A stretch of 64,000 nucleotides of DNA, from NCBI GenBank assembly GCA_002900995.3, contig CM035311.1, positions 2,480,001 to 2,544,000 of the forward strand, in the 5' to 3' direction. The position numbers and the translations under genes were made by a program. How positions within the stretch are numbered: position 1 is the first letter of the stretch; each line of letters begins with the position of its first letter. The notes below the pieces were generated by a model. The model saw only the letters and a program-made list of their open reading frames with translations, was not told where the DNA came from and made no database searches. This document shows positions 46,854 through 61,210 of the stretch, piece by piece. Source of the DNA: Ganoderma boninense (taxonomy: Eukaryota; Basidiomycota; Agaricomycetes; Polyporales; Polyporaceae).

Positions 46854-47764
46854 TTAGGATACGGGTATAGGTTGCGAGGGCTGTTCGGAGCTCTTCGCCG
46901 ACGTGGTCAAATGGGACTCGATGTCTGCCAACATCTGTAGCATCTCCTACAATGCCCGGCCACGCGTGTCAGTCTCATTTCCCACCGTGTGTGACGTGGA
47001 CACAAGCCCGGAAAACGCACCTGGTTATTTGGCTCGAATGATAGACCTAGCTGGATGGCCTCCTTGGCCTCGTGGTACTTGTTGAGCTTCATGAGAGAGC
47101 GGGCCTTGCGGAAGTGGCCCTTGCTCCAGGGTCGCTTGAGGGTGATGACGGTCTCGGCGTCGACCAGCGCGCTGAGGAAGTCGCCAGCCTCGAAGAAGGC
47201 GGCGGAGCGGTTGGAGAGAATCATGGAGAGCTCTTCGCGCATGAGCTGCTGTGCCTCCCACGGTGGCCGCTGCACGGCGATGCTCGCGGCCATGGTGTAC
47301 CGCTGCAGAGCTTGCACATGCATGCCGTTCTTGAACATGGTCTAAGGGCGCAGGTACCTCAATGCTACGGCACAGGCAAAAAGCGGAAGCGGACGCACGT
47401 TTCCCTCATCCTTCGTGTTGTTCACGGCAGCAGAGAGGTTCTGGGAGACGACTTGTGGAGGAGGGGGACAGCGGAGGTTGGGGTTCGCGACGAGTATGCG
47501 CGAGAGGCGGTTGAGGGCGCGGTAGTCGACATTGCACTGTGTGCACTTCTCCTGCTTGTGGGGGCCGCAGAGCACGATGGCGTTCTCTGGGGGTCCGAGG
47601 GCGAGTTGGACGGGGCGGAAGCTCTCTTCGATGAGAGCCTGCATGAGCGGGTCGGGGGGGCGCATCACCATCTGCTGTTGCTGTTGCTGCTGCTGCATCA
47701 TTTGGGGCGGGGGCCCATGGGAGTGGGTGGGCTGTCCGGGGCCGTGCGAGTGCTCGTGCGACAT
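46854..47764 (-). CDS. SEC72: SEC72-like ER translocation TPR protein
   Basis: Three exons: 47764-47399, 47341-47021, 46946-46854 (259 aa). An N-terminal His/Gln-rich stretch (MSHEHSHGPGQ, eight-Gln run) precedes a Cys-containing segment (ENAIVLCGPHKQEKCTQCNV). TPR repeats follow: DEGNTMFKNGMHVQALQRY, PPWEAQQLMREELSMILSNR, KRPWSKGHFRKARSLMKLN. The PPWE and RPWSKGHFRKA strings are typical of Sec72, which sits on the cytosolic side of the Sec63 translocon complex. The last exon encodes a short Ser/Gln tail. It converges with APP1 (199 bp between stops) and diverges from DED1. Confidence 0.85.
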
Positions 47765-48141
47765 GGCTGGAGAGGAAGGAGACGGAGAAAGCGAAAGGAA
47801 TAAAGATGACGGTGTAAGTGGACGCAGACCTGGACAAGTGGACCGAGTGCTCGCTGTGAGCGCCTGTCAATGTACGCGGGAAGAGCGGGCCGGCCGCCTG
47901 CCACGTCGCGACATGCTGGCGCCGGCGGCTGTGAACACCGCCAGGAGGCAGGGTTCCGGGGTGCTGACATAAGCTGGGGCCGAGTTTGTAAGCGGGGAGG
48001 GCGTGGGGGAAAATTCTCACTCGCCTTTGTGGTGGACCATCACCGTCTCGACTGTTACCTCAACGCTCTATAGACAAAAATCTCGACGACTTCTCATATC
48101 CTCGTCTCTTCGTCCTTTCTCTTCACTTCCATCCCTTTAAT
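47765..48141. promoter_or_regulatory. divergent promoter, SEC72 / DED1
   Basis: 377 bp between divergent start codons. A pyrimidine-rich tract just before the DED1 start (48085-48140) is typical of highly expressed basidiomycete genes. No TATA box seen. Confidence 0.5.
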
Positions 48142-50288
<2,147 letters not shown>

Positions 50289-51516
50289 ACCCCTTTTCGG
50301 CTGGCGACGCCCCGACGACCTTCCTCCCAGACTCAAATATTCCCGTTTTCGATATCATCTTCTCGACTCTCGACATATGCCCCGTCCTTATGCCCTTACC
50401 CATGCCATCGACTCTCGCCTCAAGCCCTGATTTCGTCGACTCGCTCAAACTATCCGTACTCCCGTTCCGGCCCTCATTCCGATTCACGACATGCGCTGCT
50501 CTCACATCATTCACGCTCTCGCACGTCTCGTTGCAACTCATCTGCTCATCGACTATCGTAAGGCCCTACTAATATCGTCTGTTTCAATACTCGGCAGGCG
50601 CTACCCCGCCATATCATTATTGCAGCATCCCTCCCCATAGATGTTTCCGGGGCCTGTCACTCCCAGCATGAGCAGAACTAATGTCTACCTTCGTTTCGCG
50701 ATACCCTGACTTATTGCGACGCGCAGTCGGACATTTACTATATCCTAGCATCACGAGACAATCTGTTAGAGCATCGCACATCTTGTACCGTAGTCTAGCA
50801 TCTTCTATATCGAGGCACCTCTGGTCGTTGTAAATACATGGGTTCATAGACCAATCTTCAACCACCCATCTCTGCCGTTCGAGGGGTTTGGCCGAACCTA
50901 CATCCAGATCTGCGGGGTGTCCAGAGCTTGTGTAATCCAGAATAGGCGATCGTAAAAATCTGTGACTAAATAGAGCCCAAAACCTCTGCTAAGTATACCA
51001 CTGGGAGGTGTACGAAAGGGCTGTAATAAATGGCCATTGATCGATTCAATCGACACCGTTAATTCGTTCAATTTTAGAGAGGGGGAGGCACTTGAAACTT
51101 GTGCTCGAAAAAGAGCGTGAATATGCGGTGGCTGAGCCGGGGCGGAGCGATCATTTCTCAGCCGACCTGGCCTTTCTTCCTCCCATCCAGCATTCGCATT
51201 CGGTCTGCGTGGCACACGTACACACACTCGCTTGCGCTTTCCTGAATATACACTCTAGCTTGAACCTCTCTACGCACTCGTCTGAGCTGGACAGCACCGA
51301 AAGCAGTACCACATCGACTGACAGCAAGCACACACGATCTCGAAGAGAAGCAGCCCGAAGAAAGGACAGCGAGCCAGCTAAACCACCGAAATCCAAATTC
51401 CACGTAAGCCCCTCCCATCGCGCAGAATCTGGCCCGCGGACAGCTGAGAGCTTACCCCGCTCGCCGCCTCCCGTGCGTGTCGTTGTGCTGTCTGCCCGAC
51501 CCAGTCCGAGCACGCC
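50289..51516. other. intergenic, no gene seen
   Basis: 1.23 kb between DED1 and the next plus-strand gene. The first part is a likely DED1 3' UTR; 50900-51100 is relatively AT-rich. No domain-bearing ORF. Confidence 0.5.
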
Positions 51517-53470
51517 ATGTATCGTCCGCCGTCACCGACCTTCGACGCCCCCGAGCTCCCGGCCCCGCTCCGCCGAGTCAAGCCGCTCCCGAAGCGCAGG
51601 CGCACGTCCGACCCCGCCCCGCACGACCGCGACGACGAGGGGCTCGGGCTCGGGTCCCCGGCGGGCGCAACGACGCCCGGGCACTCACACGACGACGGCC
51701 AGGAGCACTCGAGCTCGGCGCCCGGGACCCCGGACCCGACGCTTGCGGCGCAGGCGGTGCTCGAGGCGTACTACATGCCTGTCCTGGGCGGGGTCCCTGA
51801 GCTGTTCAAGCACTCGCACTCGCACACCCCGGACGAGGACTCGCGCACGTCGACGCCCATCTCCATCGATCTCAGCGCGGCGCTCGCCGCCGGGCTCGGG
51901 TACGGTAGCCTTGGCGGCTTCGGCGGCGCTGCGGGGACCACGGCTGGCGGCGGCGGCGTCTGCGGAGGAGGAGCGGGAGCGGGCGGAGACGAGGACGAGG
52001 ACGGGGACGGTGGGGATTATGTAGACCACCTGCAGCAGCCGGGGAACACGAAGAAGCGGAAGGTGCCCGCGAACATGTCTGGGTCCGCGCACGGGCACGA
52101 TGCGGGCTCGGGCGGGTCGGGCGCCGAGGACGACGGCGCGGATAGGGACCGGGACCGCGAACGCGATAGGGACCGGGCGGTGCCCACCGGGCGCGAGCGC
52201 GATGCGGATGCCGTCATCGGGGGACTAGGGGGAGGCGGACTGGGAGGAGGCGGGGGCGGGGCTGGGGCACAGTTGCAGCTCGCGCTGGCGGGGAAGAAGG
52301 GACGGCTGTCGCGTGCGACGCTTGCGGGGCTCCAGCATAAGGAAGTGCTGAGGAGCCGGAAGCGGCAGCTCGCTGCAGTCATCGCGACGCTCTCGCACGG
52401 GGACACGCTCGCGCTCGACCATGCGTTGTCCGCAAGCCACATCTTCGTGCAGGCGAACACGCGGGTGCGCTTCTCGCGGCGGCGCGCTGCACGGCTCACG
52501 CGGGCGTCGAAGGCGTATGCGTCGGCGCATCCTCCCGGAGAGGGTGAAAGCGAGGGGGAGGTCAAGGACAGCGAAGTGCCGTCATCTGAGTTCACTTTCG
52601 TGTTTCACAGTGCTAGTGAGTGGCGGGTCTGCTCTCGACTGACACTCTGACCAAACCATCTCCACGCCGTACGAAGCATCGGATCGGCTAGTCGCGACAA
52701 ATGAGGAGGTCGCTGACCTGCATGGCCGATTCGAGGCGGAGCTCGCACGGCAGGCTGCCAAAGCGGCCGAGGCAGCGAGGCAGGCTGCGGCGTCGCTCAG
52801 TGGTCCCGTCGCGAAACGCACGAACGGCACGAAGCAGGCTGCGCGTGCCACTACGGGGAAGGGATCTGACCCGAAGAATGCACTCGAGCAGTCTTTGCTT
52901 GGAAACAAGGGTAGCAAAGGCGGTAAGAAGAAGAAACGGTCTGCGCTGGCCAACGCTTCGAACCCGCATCACCTCCGGAACTACGTGCCGTCGCGGCTGC
53001 CGCACAGCGGGCCCCCGAACGCGCAGCAGGCGGTGCAGAACGCACAGAACCTGCTCACCCCGCTGCCCCTGCGGTTTCTGTCCGCGGAGATCCCGCCGCG
53101 GCGGAGGAAGAAGTCGGAGGCGAGCGTGACGCCAGTGGCGACGACGCTGACGAACCCTGCGGACGAGTGGATCTGCCCGTTCTGCGAATACCAGCTGTTC
53201 TACGGGGACGACCAGAGCTACAACCGCGGGGTGCGGAACCGGAAGAAGATCCTGCGTCGGCGGCGGCGCGCCAGGGAGCGTGCTGCTGCAGCCGCGAGCG
53301 GGGTCGCTCCCGCGGCGACGGCGGACAAGGCGCAGGAGGATGACGTACAGGCTGGCTTCGAGAGCCCCGCGCCGCTCCCGATGGCGAAGGTGACACCGCC
53401 TGCGGCTGGCAAACAGGCAAAGTGGAAGGAGGGTGATAGAGGGGGCATGGGGGTGGCGGCGCAAGCATGA
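51517..53470 (+). CDS. unknown protein with disordered N-terminus and a C-terminal Cys-motif/basic region
   Basis: Two exons, 51517-52615 and 52677-53470, in phase (630 aa). The first ~270 residues are Pro/Asp/Gly-rich with an RD-repeat (DRDRERDRDR) and poly-Gly. An ordered helical block follows (KKGRLSRATLAGLQHKEVLR through ATLSHGDTLALDHALS), then a coiled coil (FEAELARQAAKAAEAARQ). The C-terminus contains NYVPSRLPHSGPPN, LPLRFLSAEIPPRRRKK and a compact WICPFCEYQLFYGDD motif, half of a zinc site, followed by RNRKKILRRRRRARERA, a strong basic nuclear signal. I do not recognise the family. The layout suggests a nuclear scaffold protein, but no activity can be stated. Confidence 0.75.
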
Positions 53471-54428
53471 TGCATGATTGCATTGCGGGGAGGAGGGGGA
53501 GTACAGTCGGACAGTGTGTGCACGTTAATGGTCTTGTAGGCTTATACCGGCACACACATACATGTCGTTGGATATGCACACTCGTTTGGACTGGTTGAGA
53601 GCAGATGCGGTGGGGTTTGAGGCGAGAGAGGGCGGATTGAGGGCGAGTGATCGACCATCTGAGAGGGAATCTATGCGTGGTCGTGCCTGGAGATTGCGAT
53701 GCATCTGCGCGAGTGGACGTGATCTGGGCCCGCATCTGGGGATGGGCGCTTCTGTGCTTCATTCATGAGGGCGATCACGTGGCGCGCGAGTAGGTTGGCA
53801 GCTTCTCCGATTCGCAAGTTTATGTCCGACTCCAGCGCCGTTCGTCCCCTCCAGCCCGACGTCCGACGCTGTGAGTCTGTCCCTCCTCTCTCTCCGCGCA
53901 CTCCCCCCAGGGCGCGCATATATGCGCATACAGTCGCACTGACTCCCCTGTCCGTTATGCAGCCAGAATCCGTCTCCAGCACCCACCGCAGCCGGGCGTT
54001 TCCCGCCGTCCTGTCCGCCCCGACTTTACCTTCTCGCTAAAACTCTCATAAACGTCTCAACCCACAACCAATCGGGCCCACAACAGCCCGCCCCGCTTAC
54101 CTGCAACATTATTTCAGCCTAGCATCGGGTCGGTCAGGACAATGTAGGTTGTTTTCGGTCTTTACTTTCGAAATGTCATAGCATACGCGATGATGTCCGT
54201 GGCGGACTGGCGAGAGATCTCTCGATCATCGTTGGCCTACCATCATGTATCATCCCAGCCCTTCTTCCTACCCCGCATACAGACGGGCGGTGATTCCTCC
54301 CGTCCCGTATGCCGGTCTCGGGTCGTATCTTGTCTTCTTCCTTGACCACTGTCTATGTACACCCACCACTTTCTAACGCGCCTTCGCCCCTCTCCATGCG
54401 CCTCTGACGAGCTTGAGCCTTCTTCCGC
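53471..54428. other. intergenic, no gene seen
   Basis: 958 bp between two plus-strand genes; AT-richer than flanks near 54080-54200. No convincing ORF or RNA gene. Confidence 0.5.
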
Positions 54429-56276
54429 ATGCCTCCCTATCCCAACGCCTATCATGAACACGCCCGGCCCTCTTCCACATCCCAAAATACGGTCGCTGAT
54501 CCTCCTCCACGTTCCAGCGTAGGCCCCACGACCTCTTACTCAACCCTCGGCCACGCTCTCGCGCCTGACGCCTCCAGACCCCCCGACCCGCACTACTATC
54601 GACAGGCTTCTTCCCATCCTTCCCGACCCCCATCTCAAATGACCTCCGACAGCCGGTACATGTACCACCCCCAAGAGGTCCCGCCTGCTCACTCTTATCC
54701 TTACCCCTCTTATCCTGCCGCTCCTCCATACGAGAATGGGCAGTACGCTCAAGGCTCTTCCCGCCAGCCCGTACGCTCCCCTCCTCCCCCCCAGCCCGTT
54801 CAGCACGCCCCTCCCCCAGCGACTTACAACGCCCCACCTCCAACATACCCCTCTCAACCTGGATATCCCCCACAAAGCTATGCCCCACCACCCCCTCAGC
54901 ACCCACAATGGTCAGGCGAGTGGAATCAATATGGCGTCCCGTATCCGGCCGCTCCCCAGCAGGCCGGCCAACCGTCTTATCCGCCTCCTGCTGGCGCAAG
55001 GCCGGATCTCTCTCCGGGGACGCCAAATGACGATCGCCGCTACCAGCAAGCACCTCCGCGGGCAGAACCGCGAAGGACAGAAGACCGACCGCCCCCGCGG
55101 CCGGAGGCGGCGCCCCCACCATCTGCCCCAGTACGTAAAACGCGCGAAGAGCCCGCTGCCCCTCCGCCCGTGCCCGCGCCCGCTCCCCCAGCCCCGGTGC
55201 CAAATACCGGCATCGCAGGGCCCGCCGCCTCCCCAGACACCTCAGGCGCCGCCTGTCATCAGCGCACCCCCCATCGGCATCGATTTTGTGAAGGTGTGTG
55301 GCCTTGTCGTTGCTCCTCATTTACCTACCAACAACGTCTTTCCGCGCTTAGTTGCTGGAGTCTTACCGACTCATTATGGACACGACGACCGCCATCCAAT
55401 ATGAGGCGACTCCAGCCCGGCCACCTCCAGCCCCAGAGGCACTGGAGCGCATGCTCCAGGCGGCGTCGTACGGCGCGCAAGTGCTAGATGCCGCCGCAAA
55501 ACGCACCATACCCGAGCCGCCTCGACCACCCGTGGATCGCCCCCCGGAAGAGAGTGAGGGAGACGCTGCTGCATCCCGCGGCCGACCGGTACGTCACGTC
55601 TGTCCGCCGTCTGCCTGCCGCGACGTCTGTTTCCGGGTTCTGACCTTCTGCGTTCTGCATTCTCTTCGGGTGCCCGCGCGGACGGCGATGCAGTCCGAGA
55701 ACCCGCCCGCAACCGAAGGACAGACGTGTCTGGGGTGCAGCGCCACCTCGACGCCGGAATGGCGGAGGGGCCCAATGGGTTAGTTGTCTTTGCCTTGAGA
55801 TCGCGCAGCATCTGGCTGACAGGAGAGCTGGCCGCGACGCTGACACGGACGTCCTTCTCTTCGGCTCCAGGTCCGCGCACGCTGTGCAACGCTTGCGGTC
55901 TCGTGTATGCCAAACTGGTGAGTGGCATCTCGCCTCACTATGATGTTATGCGCTCACGCAACCTCGTCCCTTCAATGCTATCGCCCTTTACGTTTTTGAT
56001 TGTTGCGGTGATGTCATGGTTGCCCTCCTCTCTCCCGCCGCCGTTCTCGCAACGCGACGTTCGGGTTACCCGCGTCTTGTTGGGCAGATCAAGAAGCGCA
56101 ACCGGGATGGCACCGGTCGCGGTCGCGGGAAGAACCAGAACAACGCTCAGAATGCCGGTCAGAGCGCGCACCAGGCTGCCATGGACGACCCCGGGGCGCA
56201 GTCGAGCAGCGACGAAGACTCGTACGGCTCCCAGCAGGATCGAAGGAGCGATGCTGGGTACCATGGCGGGAGATAG
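54429..56276 (+). CDS. GATA-type zinc finger transcription factor
   Basis: Six exons: 54429-55130, 55219-55293, 55352-55588, 55694-55778, 55871-55917, 56088-56276 (444 aa). The N-terminal ~260 residues are Pro/Tyr/Gln-rich, a likely activation domain. A possible helical region (IGIDFVKLLESYRLIMDTTT, EALERMLQAASYGAQVLDAA) precedes one GATA finger of the 18-residue-loop type: CLGC, STPEWRRGPMGPRTL, CNACGLVYAKLIKKR. The finger is divided by two introns. A Gly/Arg basic patch and an acidic Ser tail end the protein. The finger resembles the WC-2/cutinase-palindrome-binding class, but I see no clear PAS domain, so the photoreceptor-partner role should not be assumed. It binds GATA sites by family knowledge. 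Confidence 0.88.
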
Positions 56277-58668
56277 TGTTCGGGGCCCAGAAGCTCCAGC
56301 TCAATGGTGAATATGTCGCTTTCCTCTTGTCTTTTGTTCCCGCCCTCCTTCCCCCCTTTCGTTCTTGCTGTTCGCGCTGTTTTTTTTGTTTTCCCCGGTT
56401 TTATGGTTAATCGGTGAGCTCCCTATTCCTACCATGTATTTGCGCCCCTCAGTCCGTTTGTGATCTGTATTCCTCCCTCCTTCGGCCTCCTCCTCCTTCC
56501 CCTCCCCTCCCACCTTGCTTCCCCTCCTCCTACTTGTCCCCCCCAGCTTGGTCATGGTTCCCGCTTTGTGGCTTATGCTACTTTAGTGTCTACCCTCTCC
56601 CACGCGTGTACCATTCACGTGTAATATCTTTACGCCTGCTGCACGCCGATGTATGTAGGTGTCCGACCTCCGCGATCCACCTCCCCATCCGGTCCGAGCC
56701 ATACGGTCCTTGGTCAGCCCCTCGAGCCCTGAAATTCTCCCATGCATCGGTCGAGACCCCGTGCACGCCATGTGCTCCGCTCCCGTGAAGACGAGTGAAT
56801 AGACTCAACGGGAAAGTCAACGGGAGATCTGATGGATCATAGGCCGTTCTCACCCAGTCTCCCGGCCTGCCTCGTCAACGTTCATCCGCGAGCAGCAATC
56901 GTCATCGTCATTGTCCCCAGGGCGGAATTCCTTGGAGGCGGCGCCGCCCCTCTCATTCTCATTTGATTCCTGATTCCCGAGTTTAGGGTGGATGGCTGGC
57001 GGGGGAGTCGTCCCTTTTCCCATTGACGTCGCGCTTCTTCTCTCCATCCCTGCAGATCATCCCATCCGACGTGTACAGGACCCGCGTCCGCATATCGATG
57101 GTCTTCCTTGGTCTTCGCGCGGATGTTCTGAACGGTCTGCCACGCCCGCCGTGCGCCGGTAAGTTGACCTTGCGGATAGCGGATGCGCATTTAAACACAT
57201 GTTTTGTTTTCCAGTTCGACATTCGACCTTCGAATTCACTACTCACAGCTGCCGTATAACTCGTGGAGACTGGGGCTGCGACCACCGTGGCCCGTGAGGT
57301 TCGCTGGTGCTTCTAGCGGCCGCGCTCCGCGCCACCAGACTTGCAACGAGCCTCACTCAACCTTGTCCAACAGGCTATGGCGCCGGGAGTGGCCCCTCCC
57401 CGCTGGTTCGTGGATATATGGCCATTATTGTATACGCCGTCAAACCAACACCGGGATCGATGTCTGCACCAATTTCTGGGCGAGGTCGTATGACGTGAGT
57501 GTTTGGGTTCTGCGTGTTTGTTCTGTTCGGGGTGTTCACTCATTTGCTGCCTGTCCAATAGGCGCGGCCATCACCTGTTGTGGAGGCAAGGCGAAATGCC
57601 GTACGTCTACGCATCTATTGGCTGCACCGCAGGCCACCCGATACATATTGATGCACGGATGGCTAGGTTACTGGACGTGGGCCACAGTTGAGCACCGTCG
57701 CCTCACTCGCACGGCTGCGGAATTGCGACCTGTCGTGGCTCGGACATTGCAGGGGGGTTGATTGCGCCTGCGTTGTCGCCGGTGGCCGTGGCCCATGAAA
57801 AAGCCCAGCTTGGAATGTTGCAATGCATCATGGGACGTCCGCATGGCCATCGGTCCAGCGTCCAAGCAGTTGGCCACACGCTTCTCGGAAATTCACGATG
57901 TAGCGCACCCGCGGCGCCCTGCTCGTGTTCGTCGTCAACATCAGACGCAAGTCCCAAGGAAGCTTCGGCGCAGCCTGTTGGATGCCTTCTAAGGCCGCGA
58001 GATATATGCGTCACACTCAATCACAACGCGTTTTCATTCCAGGCTTCGCCCCGCCCTACATTGCAAGGATTGAGAGGAAGAAGCTGTTGACGCGGCAGAC
58101 GCCTGCCCCGGGAGCTCACTTGCCCGCCGTGCCGAGCCGCTGCTACCGCATATACTCCGCGAGCCTCTGGCTCGGCGACGGCATGGGAGCACCTGTCACG
58201 GCACGAAGGGATGGCTATGGGCTCGATGCGACGGATTTACGTATCGACGGCTTCCGGCGGGCGCCACACGTGCTTCTTCTCTGGGCAAAATGGCAGCACT
58301 CTTCCCGAATCTGCTTCGCGTGCGCAGCATCTTCTCCCCCCGAAGCCTTCGCCAGGCTGTCCTTACGTGGATCGCATCCCCGCTGTCCCACCGCCCCGCG
58401 CGTTCCACCGCTCCAGATTGAGATCCGCGCGGCGTGCCACCACACATGTGCCCAGGGTCCTGGGGATCACTACCACTCCGAGATAATGCGGAACCCTGCC
58501 GCTGACGCTGTAGAAGCCACACTACCGGGCAGTGCAGCGTCTGTCCAAGGAATCGCAGTGCAGCGATTCGTATACCATAGTACATGTAACGCACGAGCCA
58601 GACCATCCGTAGAAAATACACGAAGTCCGCGATCCCCTCTCCCTCCCCCGTCGAAAGACAACAAATGT
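56277..58668. other. 2.39-kb convergent gap, no supportable gene
   Basis: Between the stops of the GATA factor (plus) and SPT20 (minus). The first 350 bp are pyrimidine-rich, probable 3' UTR. One good-looking intron (57161-57214, GTAAGT to TTTTCCAG) occurs but joins only to short frames. Long ORFs near 57.2-57.8 kb and the left half of a plus-strand ORF reaching into SPT20 have no domain. Confidence 0.5.
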
Positions 58669-61210
58669 TCACGACCCCTGCTGCCCGCCCTGTCCCGGTG
58701 GCTTCCCCCCGGCCCCAGGCTGCATCTGCGGGTGTCCGGGCATGCCAGGCATCTGCTGGGGCGGCATCCCGCGCCCCGCGCCGGCGGGCAGCATGCCCCA
58801 GTACGCCTGAGGTATCTGCGCCATGCCCATGCGCGCCCAGGCGGCGGGGTACTGGGCCATCATCTGCGGGTTCTGCATCGCCTGCGCGACTGCCTGCGCC
58901 TGCTGCTGGGGATTCTGCTGCATCCCGCCCTGTGCCTGGGCGGCAGCGGCGGCAACGGCAGCGGCAGCGAGCTGTGGGTGCTGCTGCTGCATCTGGCGCA
59001 TACGCGCGAACTGGGCGGCGTAGTAGTGTTGTTGCTGCTGCTGTTGGGCTTGCGTCTGTGCTTGCGTCTGCGCCTGCGCCTGCGCCTGTTGCGGGACGTG
59101 CTGGCCCGGGCCGAGGTGTTGAGGATGTTGAGGATGTTGCGGATGCTGAGGGTGCTGGGGGTGCGTCGGCTGCTGTCCTTGCCCTTGCATCTGCTGTTGC
59201 TGTTGTTGTTGCTGCTGATGTTGTTGCTGTTGTTGCTGTTGCTGCTGTTGTTGCTGGTGCACCTGAGCAGGATTAGGCATTGGGGAGCGGGCGGTAAGCT
59301 GGGCAGTCTGGACCATGGGGCTGTTGCGCGGAGCGGCAGCAACTTGTGCCTGTGGGTTCGGCATTGGACTTCGTGGCTGCGTTGCAGGAGAGCCAGCTGC
59401 TGCTGCTGCCGCCGCGGCTTGTTGCTGCTGGTGCTGGTTGAGTCGTTGCTGGTAAAGAAGCTGCTGCTGCTGCTGGTAGAAGGCCATCTGCGCCTGTCCC
59501 TGTGGCGTCGCCTGTGCGTTCGGTGGCCCTGGCGGACCGGGTTTTCCGCGCCCCCGTCCAGCCGCGAGCGCAAGATACGCAGGATTCGCCATCTGTGGAG
59601 CGTAGCCTTGCATGGGCGGTTGTTGAGCGACTTGTGGATGTGCAGGAGTCGGCGGTGCGGGGGAAGGCTGCAGCGGCCGGTGGACGTTGGCCTGCGTCAC
59701 GGGAACCTGTTGTACAGGCTGTGCGGAAGGTGGAGGAACCACGGAGGGTGGCCTTTGTTCTGGAGCCGCGGGTGGACTACTTGCATGCGCGACCGGAGTC
59801 GCACGAGGAGATGGTGCTTGTGCCGGCATTGGCGTTGCACGGCCACCCGGTGGTGTTGGATAGTGATGTTGCATATGGTGCGGAATAGCAAGCGCTGCTC
59901 CTGCGGGTGCTGGTGCAGGAGTGGCTGAAGTTCGAGGGACAAGGGGTGGTTGAGAGGCATCCGCTTTCTTTTTCAACGGAGCCTTCTTGATGTTCTGAAC
60001 AGGCATAGGTGGAGACACTGCCATTGGTGCCGGGGAGGAAGCGGCAGCTGGTGGATGGAACTGTTGAGGTGGAACGGGAGTCGAAGACGGGGGAACAGGA
60101 GTACGGGCTGGAGCCGGCGCGGGGACAGGAGTAGGAGTGGGTGCAGGGGCAGCAGTGGGCGTCGCGGCTTGCGCTGCAGGTGGAGGTGCGGTAGGCACTG
60201 GCGTGGGCCCGGCGCTGGCGTGAGGTGACGCACTCGTAGCAGCGACCGGTATAACTTGCCCTGATGCTGGAGGAGCGTTGGCCTTGTTCTGCTTTACTCG
60301 TTGTATCGCGTCCAGAATAGAAAATTTCCTGATTTCTCGTCAGTTAGGATGACGCACACGAGCTCAGATATGCATACCCGGGTATAACATTTCGCTGTGG
60401 ACCCATGAACTGCATGAGCTTCAAGCGACGCGCTTTTTCCAAGTCATCTGCCTCTTGGTCAAGCGCAGCGGCCTTTCGCTTGAGAGGCAACGGTACCGGT
60501 GGCGTAGATACTCGTTGCGTAGCATTGACAATACGTGTGAGATGAACATCAGGTTCCAAGCATAACGGTGGTGCAGTTGCCAGCTATGAAGAAATAGAGG
60601 GTAAATTAGCGACTATGGAAACGTCAACAACAGAACTACAGTCCGAGGGATCACTCGAACGCGCTTTCGTCCATAATAACTTACCAGTAAACGCGATTCG
60701 ATCTCCAGTGCTTCGGCGTCCGACCATTGGACACCATATTTTGCGTTCATTAAGCAAAGATCTGCCCAACGCGATTCATCTGTGGGTGTCAAGACAACAC
60801 GAGTCTTTTCCGGATGCTCAAGCTCGGGATCACTGCTCTTTGCAGGTCGATAGTCAAGTATCTCGACAATAAGACAACCTATAGAACTGTTGGATCATAC
60901 TCGGATACGTGTGGTTTTCCCGTACCTTCGTAAAAGACCAAGTCGTGAAACTCAAAGAGTTGGAGCAAGTCTACCGGAATATGTTGACCGCGAATGTCAT
61001 CTAGTATTGACTACGTAATTATTTAGCGATAAGAAGTAAGAAAACATGTTGATTGCATTTACTTACTGCAGTTGGATTGTTGTAGAGGATCTTGGAACTG
61101 TTGTTCAGTATCCAGTGTTCCCGGTAGAGTCGAACGTTGAACGAAGCTGGCGAGTCTTCGTGGTCTTTCAGGAGGACCTGAAGGAAGCGAGTCGTGTTGT
61201 ACACAGCCAT
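58669..61210 (-). CDS. SPT20: SPT20-like SAGA complex subunit with Gln/Pro-rich C-terminus
   Basis: Five exons: 61210-61067, 61010-60926, 60878-60685, 60583-60378, 60328-58669 (762 aa). The Spt20 domain (residues 1-200) reads RFLQVLLKDHEDSPASFNVR, LYNNPTASILDDIRGQHIPV, LVFYEGCLIVEILDYRPA, TRVVLTPTDESRWADLCLMN, YGVQWSDAEALEIESRLLLA and PPLCLEPDVHLTRIVN. A nuclear-signal region follows (PLPLKRKAAALDQEADDLEK, RRLKLMQFMG). The rest is low complexity with Pro/Ala, poly-Gln and HPQ repeats. Spt20 is a structural scaffold of the SAGA acetyltransferase coactivator. Start ATG 61210 begins MAVYNTTRF, matching the usual family N-terminus; upstream lies a short divergent promoter shared with HGH1. Confidence 0.93.
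59105..59265. repeat. in-frame trinucleotide and nonanucleotide repeats in SPT20
   Basis: On the coding (minus) strand, CAG/CAA tracts encode two long poly-Gln runs broken by single His, next to a run of CAT/CCN/CAA units encoding HPQ repeated at least five times. Both codon types are mixed, which limits slippage. Such tracts vary in length between strains. Confidence 0.85.

Noticed and set aside
57204..57761. 185-codon plus-strand ORF as a gene
   Set aside because: No domain, begins inside the acceptor tract of an intron-like segment, Trp/Cys/Arg-rich chance composition.
59105..59265. CRISPR-like or satellite array
   Set aside because: The repeat is codon-phased inside SPT20 and encodes Gln and HPQ units; there are no unique spacers.
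57925..59928. 667-codon plus-strand ORF rich in Leu and Arg
   Set aside because: It is antisense to the Gln/Pro-rich part of SPT20; Leu/Leu/Leu runs are the reverse complement of CAG/CAA codons.
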